In this document: positions 8,374 to 18,590 of the stretch, piece by piece
Layout of the letters: the number at the start of each line of letters is the position of its first letter
Numbering within the stretch: position 1 is the stretch's first letter
Made by a program: the position numbers and the translations under genes
Origin: Histomonas meleagridis
Lineage: Eukaryota; Parabasalia; Tritrichomonadida; Dientamoebidae
Reading direction: 5' to 3'
Assembly (NCBI GenBank): GCA_020186115.1
Contig: WSYJ01000151.1
Coordinates: 434,001 to 498,000, forward strand
Length of the DNA: 64,000 nt
The notes under the pieces: model-generated
What the model saw: the letters and a program-made list of their open reading frames with translations, nothing else
Told to the model about the DNA's origin: nothing
Databases searched by the model: none

Positions 8374-9435
8374 TTAGAACTTCCTTTCGTGCTCAAACTT
8401 AAGTTTGATAGTTCCAAAGTTATCACCAACGAGTGCCTTGAGTTCCTTAGGTAATTTGCGAGGCTTCTCCAATTTGATTTCCTTTTCGGAAGAACCTTCT
8501 TCAATTTGCTTCAAAGGAACTTGAGCTTCTGCAATTGGAACGTCCTTCAAAATCTTGTGATCTTGGTAAACGATGATTTGTAAGTATTGACCCTTCTTGA
8601 CCTTGTCGAATGCAAATTCATGCTCATAAACAGGATCTTGGGTATCATGGATTGTCTTTGTCTTGATGATTTCGCTCTTTGGATTCATTGATTTGCTGAA
8701 GAGTTGAATTGTAACATAAGTATCACTTCCATCAGAGTCAGACTTGATAAGGCCGTTGCACTGAAGAATAACACCCTTGAGCTTTTCTTCCTTTGGCTTT
8801 GGTTTGTAAACTTTCTTCTTAACAACCTTAATCTCATACTTTTCTTCACCTGTTGAGATATCTGATAGTGTTACGGAGCAACGTGAGTATCCAGTGAAGC
8901 TTGTAGAATAGCTTGAGCTATAACTACCAAGTGTAATTGGTATAACATCGCTGCTACTACTGCTACTGCTACTACTACTGCTTTTATCTTTTCCTGATTT
9001 GCTAGATGTTTCAACTTTAACTGATGCGCCGAATGGAGTATCCTTAGCATCTGCAAGATGAAGAACAAGTGTTATTTCACCCTCTTTAGAATCACCAAGC
9101 TTGTAATTCTTCTCGAGGATTTGGCCAACAGTAAGCTCAGAAAGCTTGATGCTAACTTTACCGAGTTTATCGCTTGAAAATACATCTTTATCTAAAACTT
9201 GAAGTTGAAGAACTTGGTCAACTTGAACAGGAACAAAACGGAACTCTTGGTTCCAGATTGGGCAAGTTGTGTTTTTGATGATCTTTGTCTTCTTTTTATC
9301 CTTGCCAAGAGTTAATAGAACGAATGGGTCGCTCTTATCAATGAGTCCTGACTTTAAGTCCTTCGCAGAAACAACACGAACGTTGAGAGCGAGTCCAGAA
9401 TCTTTCTTACCCTTTCCTGATAGCTTTGAAAGCAT
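8374..9435 (-). CDS. two-C2-domain protein
   Basis: 353 residues. C2 domain 1 is about residues 14-128, with the usual start LNVRVVSAKDL, the KSDPFVLL strand and a DKDVFSSDKLG loop, so several calcium-binding acidic positions are kept. A Ser-rich linker (eleven Ser in a row, about 153-163) follows. C2 domain 2 is about 219-325, with DGSDTYVTI present, but its third loop (YQDHKILKD) looks poorer in calcium ligands. There is no membrane segment. Tandem C2 proteins bind phospholipid in membrane traffic or signalling; the specific role is unknown. Domain 1 is probably calcium-dependent and domain 2 probably not. Confidence 0.8.
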   Translation of the reverse strand: MLSKLSGKGKKDSGLALNVRVVSAKDLKSGLIDKSDPFVLLTLGKDKKKTKIIKNTTCPIWNQEFRFVPVQVDQVLQLQVLDKDVFSSDKLGKVSIKLSELTVGQILEKNYKLGDSKEGEITLVLHLADAKDTPFGASVKVETSSKSGKDKSSSSSSSSSSSDVIPITLGSYSSSYSTSFTGYSRCSVTLSDISTGEEKYEIKVVKKKVYKPKPKEEKLKGVILQCNGLIKSDSDGSDTYVTIQLFSKSMNPKSEIIKTKTIHDTQDPVYEHEFAFDKVKKGQYLQIIVYQDHKILKDVPIAEAQVPLKQIEEGSSEKEIKLEKPRKLPKELKALVGDNFGTIKLKFEHERKF

Positions 9436-9586
9436 AGATGTTTTGTGTCAGATCACGCTTCACTTTTTTTGAACTAAAATACCAATTCAAAATTGAGGTA
9501 AAAAATTACTTTTTCAGACGTATCGAGGCTACTTTTTTCGCTGTCAAATTACCAATGTATTGAAAAAGCAATCACTTTTTATAAAA

Positions 9587-9784
9587 ATGAAAGAAACCGT
9601 GCTTTACCATACAAAATGTTCCAGCGTTGGAACGCCCTGTAACACTTTTTACCTCATCATTCATTGTTCATTTTTCGTGAAAATGGTGTTTACGATATTT
9701 TTTTGGATTCATGATGCAAATTCATTTAAAACATATGTTGTAATCTTTATTTTGATGAAAAGTATTTTAACGGTCTCTGAATGA
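9587..9784 (+). CDS. possible small hydrophobic protein
   Basis: 65 codons from ATG 9587, with TCACTT at 9572-9577 as an Inr candidate 15 bases upstream. The product would be hydrophobic with two membrane-like stretches in its C-terminal half (about 22-38 and 44-60). It lies on the opposite strand between two minus-strand genes. Such boxes occur by chance in AT-rich DNA, so this is only a candidate. A short inverted repeat (GTTCCA/TGGAAC) sits near its start. Confidence 0.2.
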   Translation: MKETVLYHTKCSSVGTPCNTFYLIIHCSFFVKMVFTIFFWIHDANSFKTYVVIFILMKSILTVSE

Positions 9785-9825
9785 ATGTCACTTTTAAATT
9801 TAGATGAAATATAAAATGAATTTGT

Positions 9826-10860
9826 TTAGGTGAAAACTGGTGCTAGCGAGTTCGCTGGTGGAGTGAGGATCTCGTTTACAATAGAGTCGTTTACTGGCTC
9901 TTTTGTTGGCAAGAAATTTGAAATGATCCATTGTGGGAGGATGATGCGCTCTTTTGGATTCTTTTCTTCGTTGAATTTTAATCTTACGATTTTTACTTCG
10001 CATTCATTATCTATAATTGCTACAGATGAATCATTTTCAAGACCGCAATAATTTGATGCAGAAAACACAGTAAGGCAATTCTGTTTTTCAAAACTGTATA
10101 AGAATCCGTTGTCTTGACACTCATGAGCTCGTATAATTAAACTTAAATTATTATCATCAAGAAATTGATCGAGAGCCATTTGGCCGAAAAAATGCCCTAA
10201 ACCACGATCACTCTTCTTGAAGTAGTCGATACTTTCAAGAGGATCGCTCCAAAGGAGATCAACAAATAAATCATCACAAAATAAAGTTAAAGGTCTTTCT
10301 AAAGCATCAATGTCTGTGACCTTGTGAAGTAATTTCGAAATACCACCATGGACACAGAAGATTTTATCATTGAGTATTGCCGATATCGGCATATATGAAA
10401 AGCTGTCAAGAAAATCATAATACAATTTTGAAGTTAAGTACGAAATACAGTCACTATAGAATCCAAAGCTTTTTGTTGTTTGCGAGGATTCATGGTTCCC
10501 TCTTAATAAATGAATGTTATCAGGGAAAAGAAGTTTTAACGCATAAAGTAGAAGCAAAACCTCAATGGAGTTACTTCCTCTATCTACGTAGTCACCTAAA
10601 AATAGGTATGAAGTCTGTGGAGGAAAATCGAATTTATGAAATATTCTAACAAGGCTTCCTATATCGCCATGAATGTCGCCTACAACAACAAGCTGTCCGT
10701 AAAGGGATTTCCTTATAGGCTCTTGGCGAAACAAGGAAGTAATAGAATCTACAATATGTTTGATCTTTGGGTGTTGCAAAACATAGGAGCAATGACATTC
10801 GTTCCTTGAATAGCTCATAAGAATTTGGAACACAATATCTTTGAGCTCGTTATCTTGCAT
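9826..10860 (-). CDS. PPP-family serine/threonine protein phosphatase
   Basis: 344 residues from ATG 10858-10860; a GTG one codon upstream is not needed. All signature motifs are present: GDIHG (61-65), GDYVDRG (89-95), RGNHE (120-124) and a later HGG, which provide the metal-binding and catalytic residues of the PP1/PP2A/PP2B fold. The catalytic core fills the protein, with a divergent N-terminal helix and a short C-terminal tail. It removes phosphate from Ser/Thr in the cytosol or nucleus. The exact subfamily is unclear. Two GCGGTT boxes on the minus strand lie within about 45 bases of the start. Confidence 0.9.
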   Translation of the reverse strand: MQDNELKDIVFQILMSYSRNECHCSYVLQHPKIKHIVDSITSLFRQEPIRKSLYGQLVVVGDIHGDIGSLVRIFHKFDFPPQTSYLFLGDYVDRGSNSIEVLLLLYALKLLFPDNIHLLRGNHESSQTTKSFGFYSDCISYLTSKLYYDFLDSFSYMPISAILNDKIFCVHGGISKLLHKVTDIDALERPLTLFCDDLFVDLLWSDPLESIDYFKKSDRGLGHFFGQMALDQFLDDNNLSLIIRAHECQDNGFLYSFEKQNCLTVFSASNYCGLENDSSVAIIDNECEVKIVRLKFNEEKNPKERIILPQWIISNFLPTKEPVNDSIVNEILTPPANSLAPVFT

Positions 10861-11194
10861 CACCAGATCAAACTGATTTCCAACCGCAGATAAACCGCAT
10901 TAAAAATTTTTACATTTGCAACGTTTTTTTTATGTGGTTTATATATCTTTTGAGAGACTAAGATTGTGGTGACTATTGAAATATTAATGTTGAGTCACTT
11001 CACAAGATTTTGGTTCTGTCCCTTTTTATATTCTTCCTTAAAGCTTAATTTATTTTAAAGTGCAATCAAATAAATAAATGCTGATCAGAAAAAAAAAATT
11101 ATTTTTAAAACGATTATAATATTTGAATCTTGTCTTTTTCTTTTATTTTCAAAAAAAAAAAAATATATATATATATACATATATAAAATGTTAT
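10861..11194. promoter_or_regulatory. phosphatase upstream region with two AACCGC boxes; AT-rich remainder
   Basis: The plus strand reads AACCGC twice (about 10884 and 10894), i.e. GCGGTT upstream of the phosphatase. This resembles the Myb-type M3 core promoter element described in T. vaginalis (from memory). The rest is AT-rich, ending in a TA-dinucleotide tract near 11165-11185, and holds no gene. Confidence 0.35.
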
Positions 11195-12382
11195 TTATAT
11201 ATTTTGATGAATAGGATTATATGTTTGGCATGCAATTCTTTTCGTATTTGGTTCGATTAACATTATGATTTTATGGAGTGGAGGCTTTTTTTCTTTAATT
11301 TCTCCTGAATATGTCTTTCTAAACAAGAAAAACTTCTGTTGCAATACAGAATTCATAAGCAATCCAAACTCAAGTGTGAAAACTGAAATTCCTTCTCGGA
11401 GTTCAATTCCCGAACAAAAAGAAGATATAAAAACTGTTAATAATAATATAATGAATGAGTTTGAAACATATTCTCTAGAAATTTTTATTTTAGCACAAAC
11501 AATTGGTACGTGTTTCATTCGGTGTCGGAGATAATGTGAAATAATTAAGTTAATAATAACTTTTTTTGCGTATAATATGATGCTTAAACACAAAGAAATC
11601 AATGCAAATAATGCTGTATAAAATGAATTAACTTTATATGTGAAAGCTATAGAAAAACCAAATATAAATGATGATATAAATGTTTCCAATTTTTCTCTTA
11701 AGAATAATCTTGTCCTAAAAATGCAGATTCCAGAAGATACAAGTAAATTTGCCATAAGAAGCAGTGAATAATAAATTGTTTCTGATGAAAATGCCAAAAT
11801 ATTGATCCAATAATTGATTTTATTATGTTTATCTAATTGGATCCATATTATTCTGAAGAAATATAATGAAAATGCTTTTAAAATTGTTAAAAATGCAAAA
11901 AATGTATGTAATATAATTCTAAAATCACTATTGATGTAACCATTTATAATCCATATTACCCACAAAATAAAATAACTTATAGAGAAAATTAAATATAAAG
12001 AAGGCATGAATTTATCTCTTTCATCTAAAAAAGAATCTCCATTCCTAAAATTAATTATTATTTTCATTCTTCTATGAATAATTTCTTTATTGTGGATTAA
12101 AAGAGTATAAATGCCTTCATATAATATTGTTTCATTCCAAAAAAAACTTAAATTTGCTTGAGGATCATATTGATAGACATTACTTGAAACATAACCTTCA
12201 TTGACCCCTTGAATCAAATAAAATTTTATATTTAAAGGTATTATTAATTTGGAATATAAAGAAAAAGATGCATTTTTTTTAAAACCAAAAGATGATATTA
12301 CAATTGTTTTGCCAAATAAATTAATATCAAATTCTTGTGAATGAGAGATAACGCATGGATGAAATAAAAAATATTGGATCAT
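11195..12382 (-). CDS. seven-transmembrane-like membrane protein (GOST-like layout)
   Basis: 395 residues. An N-terminal part of about 125 residues looks like a beta-rich lumenal or extracellular domain, starting at a short hydrophobic MIQYFLFHPCVIS. It is followed by about seven hydrophobic helices between residues 128 and 345 (for example LYLIFSISYFILWVIWII and FIFGFSIAFTYKV) and a basic cytosolic tail. A lumenal beta domain plus seven helices is the layout of the GOST/lung-7TM/GPR107 family, which works in Golgi-endosome traffic. The match is by architecture rather than diagnostic residues, so another 7TM class is possible. Confidence 0.5.
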   Translation of the reverse strand: MIQYFLFHPCVISHSQEFDINLFGKTIVISSFGFKKNASFSLYSKLIIPLNIKFYLIQGVNEGYVSSNVYQYDPQANLSFFWNETILYEGIYTLLIHNKEIIHRRMKIIINFRNGDSFLDERDKFMPSLYLIFSISYFILWVIWIINGYINSDFRIILHTFFAFLTILKAFSLYFFRIIWIQLDKHNKINYWINILAFSSETIYYSLLLMANLLVSSGICIFRTRLFLREKLETFISSFIFGFSIAFTYKVNSFYTALFALISLCLSIILYAKKVIINLIISHYLRHRMKHVPIVCAKIKISREYVSNSFIILLLTVFISSFCSGIELREGISVFTLEFGLLMNSVLQQKFFLFRKTYSGEIKEKKPPLHKIIMLIEPNTKRIACQTYNPIHQNI

Positions 12383-12849
12383 TTTTTTTCAGAAAAAAAT
12401 TTTATTAAATAAAAAACTATATAATTTTTCGCAAAAATAGAGCCTTAATAAATTTTGGTTCTTAAAAATATTGGTTAAGGACTCTGAAAAAAGAAAAATA
12501 TTCTAACTTTTCCAATAAATGAAATGTGCTTAGTAGCAAAAAAATTAGGAAAATTTATAAAATATTAAACAATTTACTTTGTTTATTCTGAAAAATACTG
12601 AGCAATTCTGCACGTAATCAGGTATGTATGCTCATGAGAAATAATGACCAAAAAAAATATTGTCATTAGAGTGAATAAAAAGTATCAATGACCATGTATA
12701 AAAAGGATTCGATATTTTTTTTCTAAAATATTTATTATAAAATTTTTAAATAAATCCTTTTTTATACTATAAATAAAAATGTTACTAATCAAAGTAAATT
12801 AAAAAGTTTCTATTCATCAATTGTTAGAAGAATATCACAGATAAACCGC
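12383..12849. other. intergenic, AT-rich
   Basis: Divergent upstream region of two genes with no coding signal. TCACAGATAAACCGC runs directly into ATG 12850, combining an Inr-like TCACA with an AACCGC box. Confidence 0.4.
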
Positions 12850-13965
12850 ATGAACAAGTCATCACGTTTTATTCAAAGGTTTATTACTTTTCAATTCAGA
12901 AAGCGAAAACAAAGTGGTTTACAAAAAAGTGATTTTTCAAACTTCCATATGGAAAGTGGCGAAACAAGTGGAACAATTCCTCCACAACTCTATTCTTTAT
13001 ATGACTATGAGATGAAACAAGATGATGAAAACATTGTTATAGAAATTAAAATTCCTGCAAACGTAAATTCTTCTGAAATAAAAATTTCTATTGATGACGG
13101 AATTATATCAGTTCATTACCAAGAACATCCCCCACTAATTGAAGGAAAGCTTAGTAATGAAATTGAATCAATTGAAAGTGTAACAAATCAAGATCAAATT
13201 CTCAAAGTCAACCTAAAGAAAAAAAACACGGATTTTTGGCATACCCTTGTTCAGTGTCGAAATCCCCTTAACAACAACATTGATGCGAAGTCTTCATTTA
13301 CATTGTATGTTTTATATGATAGTTTCGGAACAACATTTATTGACAAAGATACAGCGCTTGTGTACCTTAATTATTCGTCAGCACTTGGTTACGTTCCAGC
13401 TCTTCGAACACTTTCAGGAATCATGTTTGAAGAGGGGCACCCCGATGATGGAATTTCACTCCTAAAAGTGGCAGGCGAAAAGTATCGAGATCCTTTATCA
13501 TTGTATGACATTGGTTTAATTTATGTTCATGATAGTAAAACTCGTGCCCAAGGTTATGGATATCTAACACGTTCATCTGAACTAGGATATAGACCTGCTC
13601 ATACAGTCCTCGGACAACTTTATTCACCACTTTCTAAATTTGAGTTTCAGAATAAAAGTCCTTTTGAAGCACTAAGACATTTTGATATGGCAATTTCGGG
13701 GAAAAATGATGATCCGATTGCATTACATGAAATGGCAAAATTAATATATAACGGAGTTGGTACAGATAAATCAGAAAAATACGCGAAGTGGCTGCAGAGC
13801 ATCGCAGAGAAGATTGACCCAAGTATTGAGCCTCTTGAAGAGAAGGAAAACGTACCGGAAAATGAAGAAAAGAATAGTAAGGCATTGATTATTGGTATAA
13901 CTGTTGCAGCATTAACATTGTTTGGCGTTGCAGTGTTTAAGTTTTCAAATCGAAGGAAAAAGTAA
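12850..13965 (+). CDS. CS-domain plus Sel1-like repeat protein with C-terminal membrane anchor
   Basis: 371 residues. A basic N-terminus is followed by a p23/CS-type beta-sandwich (about 50-105), recognisable from ENIVIEIKIP and the SSEIKISI and GIISVHY strands. A Sel1/TPR-like alpha-solenoid covers about 165-315, with repeats such as ALVYLNYSSALGYVPALRTLSGIMF. The last 30 residues hold a single hydrophobic helix (IIGITVAALTLFGVAVF) followed by NRRKK, a tail-anchor signature. It probably acts as a chaperone-adaptor on the cytosolic face of the ER or another membrane. Domain calls are good; the client and membrane are inferred. Confidence 0.7.
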   Translation: MNKSSRFIQRFITFQFRKRKQSGLQKSDFSNFHMESGETSGTIPPQLYSLYDYEMKQDDENIVIEIKIPANVNSSEIKISIDDGIISVHYQEHPPLIEGKLSNEIESIESVTNQDQILKVNLKKKNTDFWHTLVQCRNPLNNNIDAKSSFTLYVLYDSFGTTFIDKDTALVYLNYSSALGYVPALRTLSGIMFEEGHPDDGISLLKVAGEKYRDPLSLYDIGLIYVHDSKTRAQGYGYLTRSSELGYRPAHTVLGQLYSPLSKFEFQNKSPFEALRHFDMAISGKNDDPIALHEMAKLIYNGVGTDKSEKYAKWLQSIAEKIDPSIEPLEEKENVPENEEKNSKALIIGITVAALTLFGVAVFKFSNRRKK

Positions 13966-14632
13966 TTTATAAATCTTTGTATGAATATGTTATTTTATGC
14001 ATTAAAATGGAACTTAGCATTTATGATAACCTTTAACAGAAAATATCTTATGAACTGAAAGCCATTACTTAATAAAATGATGCATGAAAAATATATTGCG
14101 AATTTTTCATCACTTGTATAGATAGCAATATTTTGACAATTAAATCTTAATCAAAATATGCTCATTTATTTTAACACAAAAATCATCTATAGATGTAGTG
14201 AGTAAAGACTGTATACCTTGATAAGAAATTCATTCATAGAAGCTTTTTTTAACCTACAAAAAAAAGCATATATATCCATCCCAAGTTTAATAAATGAAAA
14301 TGAAATAATATCATTGTGTTTCACCCACAATGCCTTTTTGAAAAACTTATCGTTTTTAACAACATCCAATGTAATGAAATTGTCAAAGGATAAACCTTCT
14401 TCATTTTAGGTAGTAAATACCTTCTAGTGCAATGACCATTATTTATTTTTTTCAATTCTTCGTGGTTGTATGAAAGTAGACAGTTTTTCATCGTGTATTT
14501 ATAAGATAAATAAAAATAGAACTTTTGTTTTGAATGGTTTATTTTGTTGTAAGCAACGATCAAAAGAAATACAAAACATGCAGTTACAACTTTTTAACGG
14601 TTGTCAATTTCTTGGCAAATAATCACTTAAAA
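13966..14632. other. intergenic; Inr decides the nitroreductase start
   Basis: No supported gene; short ORFs here have no upstream signal. TCACTT at 14623-14628 lies 10 bases before ATG 14633. Confidence 0.45.
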
Positions 14633-15187
14633 ATGGAAGTTCTCGATGCGTTACAATCGCGAAGGAGCTATCGCAACTTCGACCCAAACTACGTAATTCC
14701 GAAGGAAGAGGTTAAGAAGATAATTGACCTTGCACTTCAATCACCAACTGGTTGTAATCTTCAAGGAATTGATTTACTTGTTATTACAGATCGCAAAAAG
14801 ATAGACGAGGCATCAAAGATCCTTTACGACTCATGGGACGAAGATTTTCAAAAGAAATTAGATACAAGAAAACAAGATGGTTGCACCAATGTAGTAACAT
14901 GCGATGCTTCATGCTTGATTATCATGGTTAGCAACGAGCGCGCACAAGAGCAATTCCAAAAGATTGATGCTGGAATTATGTGCATGTCAATCATGTCATC
15001 AGCTCGAGCATTCAATTTGGATAGTTTATGCCTTGGCTGCTTCTTAGCAGGTGATAAGAAGGGTGTTGAACAATATTTCGGCATTGGAGAAGGAAAATTA
15101 ACAATGGCAATTTGCATTGGAAAGTCTAAAGACAGGTCCAAAGTTCCTCCCAAGGATCAGCTTTGCAAGGCGACTTACATTGAGTAA
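14633..15187 (+). CDS. nitroreductase-family FMN oxidoreductase
   Basis: 184 residues from ATG 14633. The open frame extends 33 codons further upstream, but the TCACTT Inr box 10 bases before this ATG and the family start (LDALQSRRSYRNF) fix it. The SRRSYRNF segment at the N-terminus and SPTGCNLQG are FMN-binding motifs, and GIMCMSIMSSARAFNLDSLCLG is the family's central helix. It would reduce nitro compounds or quinones with NAD(P)H. Small nitroreductases are relevant to nitroimidazole activation in trichomonads (known for the group; not tested here). It is cysteine-rich for the family. Confidence 0.85.
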   Translation: MEVLDALQSRRSYRNFDPNYVIPKEEVKKIIDLALQSPTGCNLQGIDLLVITDRKKIDEASKILYDSWDEDFQKKLDTRKQDGCTNVVTCDASCLIIMVSNERAQEQFQKIDAGIMCMSIMSSARAFNLDSLCLGCFLAGDKKGVEQYFGIGEGKLTMAICIGKSKDRSKVPPKDQLCKATYIE

Positions 15188-15428
15188 ACCCCAAAAGATC
15201 TTAATTTTCAAAATCAAACATCACTGCAGATTCATAAGCTCTCATGCTTAATACATTTTTCATTATTGAGTCTACTGCTATATTCTTGACACAAACAAAA
15301 TAATATCTTTGTAATTTATCGTGGAAACGCATCAAAGAGTTCACACTTTGGAGTACGATTATATTCGATAGAATTTGATGTCAAAGATTTTTACATCACA
15401 ACATAAATTTATTTATTAATTTCGTCCT

Positions 15429-16925
15429 TCAATCTAACTCTGGTATATATATCACTGGCGTAGCCGGAGGCGGCGGGTCTCTTGATGTCCAAATGGCGTT
15501 TTTGATTTGCGTTTTGGAAGACATCAACATAATCTTCAGCACCTTCGCTCTCTTCACCACGTCCGGGTTCTTATCAGCCTCGCATCTCGACAAGAACTTC
15601 GCTGCGTCGTCGCTCTTGTTACAGTCGGCCAATCTCACTGCCAACAGCGCTGCCTCATTTTTGACTTCTCTTCCAACATCGTTATAGTTCTTGTCGATTC
15701 TCTTTAGCATTTCCTCGGATATCATAATGTTATCCTTACAAGAATCCGTGAACACAGAGACAACAGCTGCTTTTATCTTCGGCAGCTCGAGTAACTGTGC
15801 CAGAAATGACTTATCGACGATCTTAGCAGCATAGAACGCAGCGATTTCGGCGATTTCTTCATTCGCAGACTTTAACAACTCGATCAAACTTTCCTTATGA
15901 CCCAACTTACCAAGGAAATGTACCGCAAATTGATTGTTATAGAACAACGCCCACTTCTTTAGTATGTGCGCGCATTCTACGCCAATGTTACCGAGGATTT
16001 GGACCGACATATGCGACGTCGCTTCGGACTTTTGTGGCGGCGAGAAATGCGCCATGTACGAAGTTAGAAGTTGAGGATGTTTCTTTGAGATCTTTTCGAG
16101 GATAACAAACGAATGAATCGAGATAACATTCGTTGAGTATATTAAGCGAATTAACGATGGAATGATTAACTCGGGTTCGCTATCTTCGAAGTATTTCGTG
16201 GCCTCAAAGACAACTGCGGGGTTCTGTGAGTGCAATAATATGGTGAGAATCGATTTGTACGCGAGTTGTTCAGTGCCTAACAAATTTCGTAATGACCGAC
16301 TTTGAGACCATGGATCTAGTGCTAATAAAATTGGCCATATTCGTTCGTTGTTGTCTTTGATGATGGAATTACTGCCTATGATCTCGCAGGCATAGATCGC
16401 CCCCGAAATTACTAAAGGATCTCCGCTCTCAAGTGCATTGTGGATGCCTTTTTCGACTGAGGGTTTAAGGCTGGGCTTGTACGTGGCAAGCTTGGCAAAG
16501 CCGACAATGGCTGCTTTCTTGACATATGGAGAATCATCATTTAATGAATTTGATAAAAGCGAACTAATAATGTCTACAAGTTCGGGATTGTCAAAACTTG
16601 ATAAGGTTTTGACGGCGCGAATTCGACGACTTTCTTTAGGTGATGTGGATGCTTGAATAAGTGAATTGACTGCTTGGAGACGTGAACTTTTATCATCATC
16701 AGGAAGTTGAACCATTAGCATCTGTGATAGGGTTTCAACTTCATCATTGTCATTGACAACATGTTGAGCAATTAATGGGACAAACTCTGTAAGAGAAAAA
16801 CCACGTGAAAGTAATCCACATAATAGTTTAAGAGATGCATGGATTGAGAGGTCGTCCCGAGATTGAAGACATTCTTTAATATTAGAAAAGAATTGCTTTA
16901 ATACTTCGTCGTTTTTGCTTGACAT
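15429..16925 (-). CDS. beta-adaptin-like large subunit of an AP clathrin-adaptor complex (trunk domain)
   Basis: 498 residues from ATG 16923-16925 (MSSKNDEVLKQFF). The frame also has an ATG at 17102, giving 557 aa, but adaptin similarity begins at the inner Met. HEAT-like alpha-solenoid with the family pattern RIRAVKTLSSF, then DDSPYVKKAAIVGFAKL, then LLALDPWSQSRSLRNLL, as in beta subunits of AP-3/AP-1/AP-2. Those proteins form the trunk of the coat adaptor selecting cargo on Golgi and endosomes. It lacks the long hinge and ear of full beta subunits and ends in a short proline-rich tail. The gene's 3' half is noticeably GC-richer than its 5' part. Confidence 0.65.
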   Translation of the reverse strand: MSSKNDEVLKQFFSNIKECLQSRDDLSIHASLKLLCGLLSRGFSLTEFVPLIAQHVVNDNDEVETLSQMLMVQLPDDDKSSRLQAVNSLIQASTSPKESRRIRAVKTLSSFDNPELVDIISSLLSNSLNDDSPYVKKAAIVGFAKLATYKPSLKPSVEKGIHNALESGDPLVISGAIYACEIIGSNSIIKDNNERIWPILLALDPWSQSRSLRNLLGTEQLAYKSILTILLHSQNPAVVFEATKYFEDSEPELIIPSLIRLIYSTNVISIHSFVILEKISKKHPQLLTSYMAHFSPPQKSEATSHMSVQILGNIGVECAHILKKWALFYNNQFAVHFLGKLGHKESLIELLKSANEEIAEIAAFYAAKIVDKSFLAQLLELPKIKAAVVSVFTDSCKDNIMISEEMLKRIDKNYNDVGREVKNEAALLAVRLADCNKSDDAAKFLSRCEADKNPDVVKRAKVLKIMLMSSKTQIKNAIWTSRDPPPPATPVIYIPELD

Positions 16926-17876
16926 CCCTGATTGATGACGGTTACATTGAAAATTCAGTGCCTCTGTCAAACTGAATTTGAGACCGTTAACATGATCAAA
17001 AGATGTAATGATGTGAATGAAAATATATTTATGGATCACAGGAACAACTAACTTTGGGATTAAAAGTAAAAATTGTATGGCAGCTTCACGTTTTACAGTC
17101 ATTTCATTAATGTTTGTTGTTGGATTTAATTTGATTTGAATACTTTCTAAACAATGAAAAGTTTTATTAAAACAAACTTAAACGCGCTTAAATTTTTTTG
17201 TTAATCTAATATCATGCAAAAGATAAGATATTTTTATATTTTTGAAGTCGTTAAAATCAAAAAAAAAATCAACCTCCATTAGTTAATATAAATAAATACA
17301 AGTCATCTAAGTAGTGTCGTTGTGATTTAGTATGCATAATAGGTTAGAACTAAATTAACACACAAAAAACACATTTATATTTTATGTTTTAAAGATATAT
17401 CACTTTAATCAAATTAATTACTATTAAAAATGATTGAACATTAACTTATTCAACCGGATTTTATCAAAGAAAAGAAATCACATTTTGTTGCAAATTATTA
17501 TACAATTGAAGAAATTCATCCGTATAAATACACATACATGTAAATTACTACTTGAACAAAAAGAAATTAATTTTAAAGAAATTAATATTTTTTCACTTGT
17601 TTTAAAATAGTGTATACTCGCCTTAAATTTAAATTCTTTTTTTGGAACTTACGCAAACTATTTCATATAGCTCTTACACATGCAATTTCTAGACATTCTA
17701 AAATTGTTGAATCATTTCGATTCTATGATTTCATAATAAAACTGATTAAAAACGTTTATTTTATACATCGGTTAAAAGTGACCTCCACAGTAATGTAAAT
17801 CTCAGATTGAATTTTTTCTAAAAATTATAAAAATTGAACTTTTTGATATAGCTTATCAAAAAGTGGCAACTTTTTG
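16926..17876. other. intergenic, divergent upstream region
   Basis: AACCG-type box just upstream of the beta-adaptin start on the minus strand (about 16938-16942), then AT-rich DNA. A 62-codon ORF at 17610-17798 has no upstream signal and was not called. A short imperfect inverted word (TTTTTGATA and TATCAAAAAG) precedes ATG 17877. Confidence 0.35.
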
Positions 17877-18590
17877 ATGTCCAATCTACCACCACCGATT
17901 GAAGAATCACAACAAGCATATGATCAATGTCCACAATTAATGATGAACCCACAAATAAACCCGAAATTCCAAATTATTCCAAGAATTCTTACAACAAAAA
18001 CCAAGAGAAAACAAAAACAATCAATATCAGTTCCAAAGGCAAAAATTCTTCCACCTGCCCTTGATGGTGATTTTCCCGAATCAAATGAAAATTACACAAA
18101 AACTCTTCAAGATTCATCAATTATAATCTCTCCGACTGAAATGGGATTTGTTCCTTCTGGATTTTGGAATTCAAACACAGAAACATTTGGTAATCTCGTT
18201 AACAACTACTTTCATAAGAAAAATAATTCAAATTGTAGATTTCCACATAAATTATATAATGCGCTAACATTGGTTGATAAGAAGCCGGAGCTTTGGCCTT
18301 TTGTTGGTGTGAAGTGGATTAATGATACTGTATTCAAAGTTGATAAGTACATTTTTGGAAGACTTCTTGGAATTACAGCAGTTGATGGTGGATTGTTCCA
18401 CAGTCAGGGCAACTTTCCTTCACATGGGTTCCAAGAGATCTCGAGTAAAACAGTTGGCGATTGGAAAGATATCCAACATAATGATATTGATTTTGATCGT
18501 GTTCGTTTAATGACACACAAAGCGGGTTTCAAGAGATGTGCTGATGAAAATGTCATTACCCAATTGAAATGGAACAATGAGCAGAAGTAA
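17877..18590 (+). CDS. initiator-binding-domain (IBD) protein, IBP39-like transcription factor
   Basis: 237 residues from ATG 17877; the preceding TTG is ignored. After a disordered, Lys-rich N-terminus (1-80), residues about 88-205 fit the trichomonad IBD winged-helix: FWNSNTETFGNLVNNYF, NCRFPHKLYNALTL, VGVKWINDTVFKVDKYIF and QGNFPSHGF. In T. vaginalis the founding member IBP39 binds the Inr at transcription starts. Its presence fits the Inr-like boxes seen in this window. No C-terminal polymerase-CTD-binding domain is present, so this is a short family member and may bind another site. The assignment is from memory of the family pattern. Confidence 0.6.
   Translation: MSNLPPPIEESQQAYDQCPQLMMNPQINPKFQIIPRILTTKTKRKQKQSISVPKAKILPPALDGDFPESNENYTKTLQDSSIIISPTEMGFVPSGFWNSNTETFGNLVNNYFHKKNNSNCRFPHKLYNALTLVDKKPELWPFVGVKWINDTVFKVDKYIFGRLLGITAVDGGLFHSQGNFPSHGFQEISSKTVGDWKDIQHNDIDFDRVRLMTHKAGFKRCADENVITQLKWNNEQK

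Noticed and set aside
16926-17102. N-terminal 59-residue extension of the beta-adaptin-like gene
   Set aside because: Family similarity starts at the inner Met; the extension has no recognisable adaptin sequence. It cannot be fully excluded.
17610-17798. 62-codon plus-strand ORF
   Set aside because: No upstream box, no protein-like pattern, ordinary AT-rich background.
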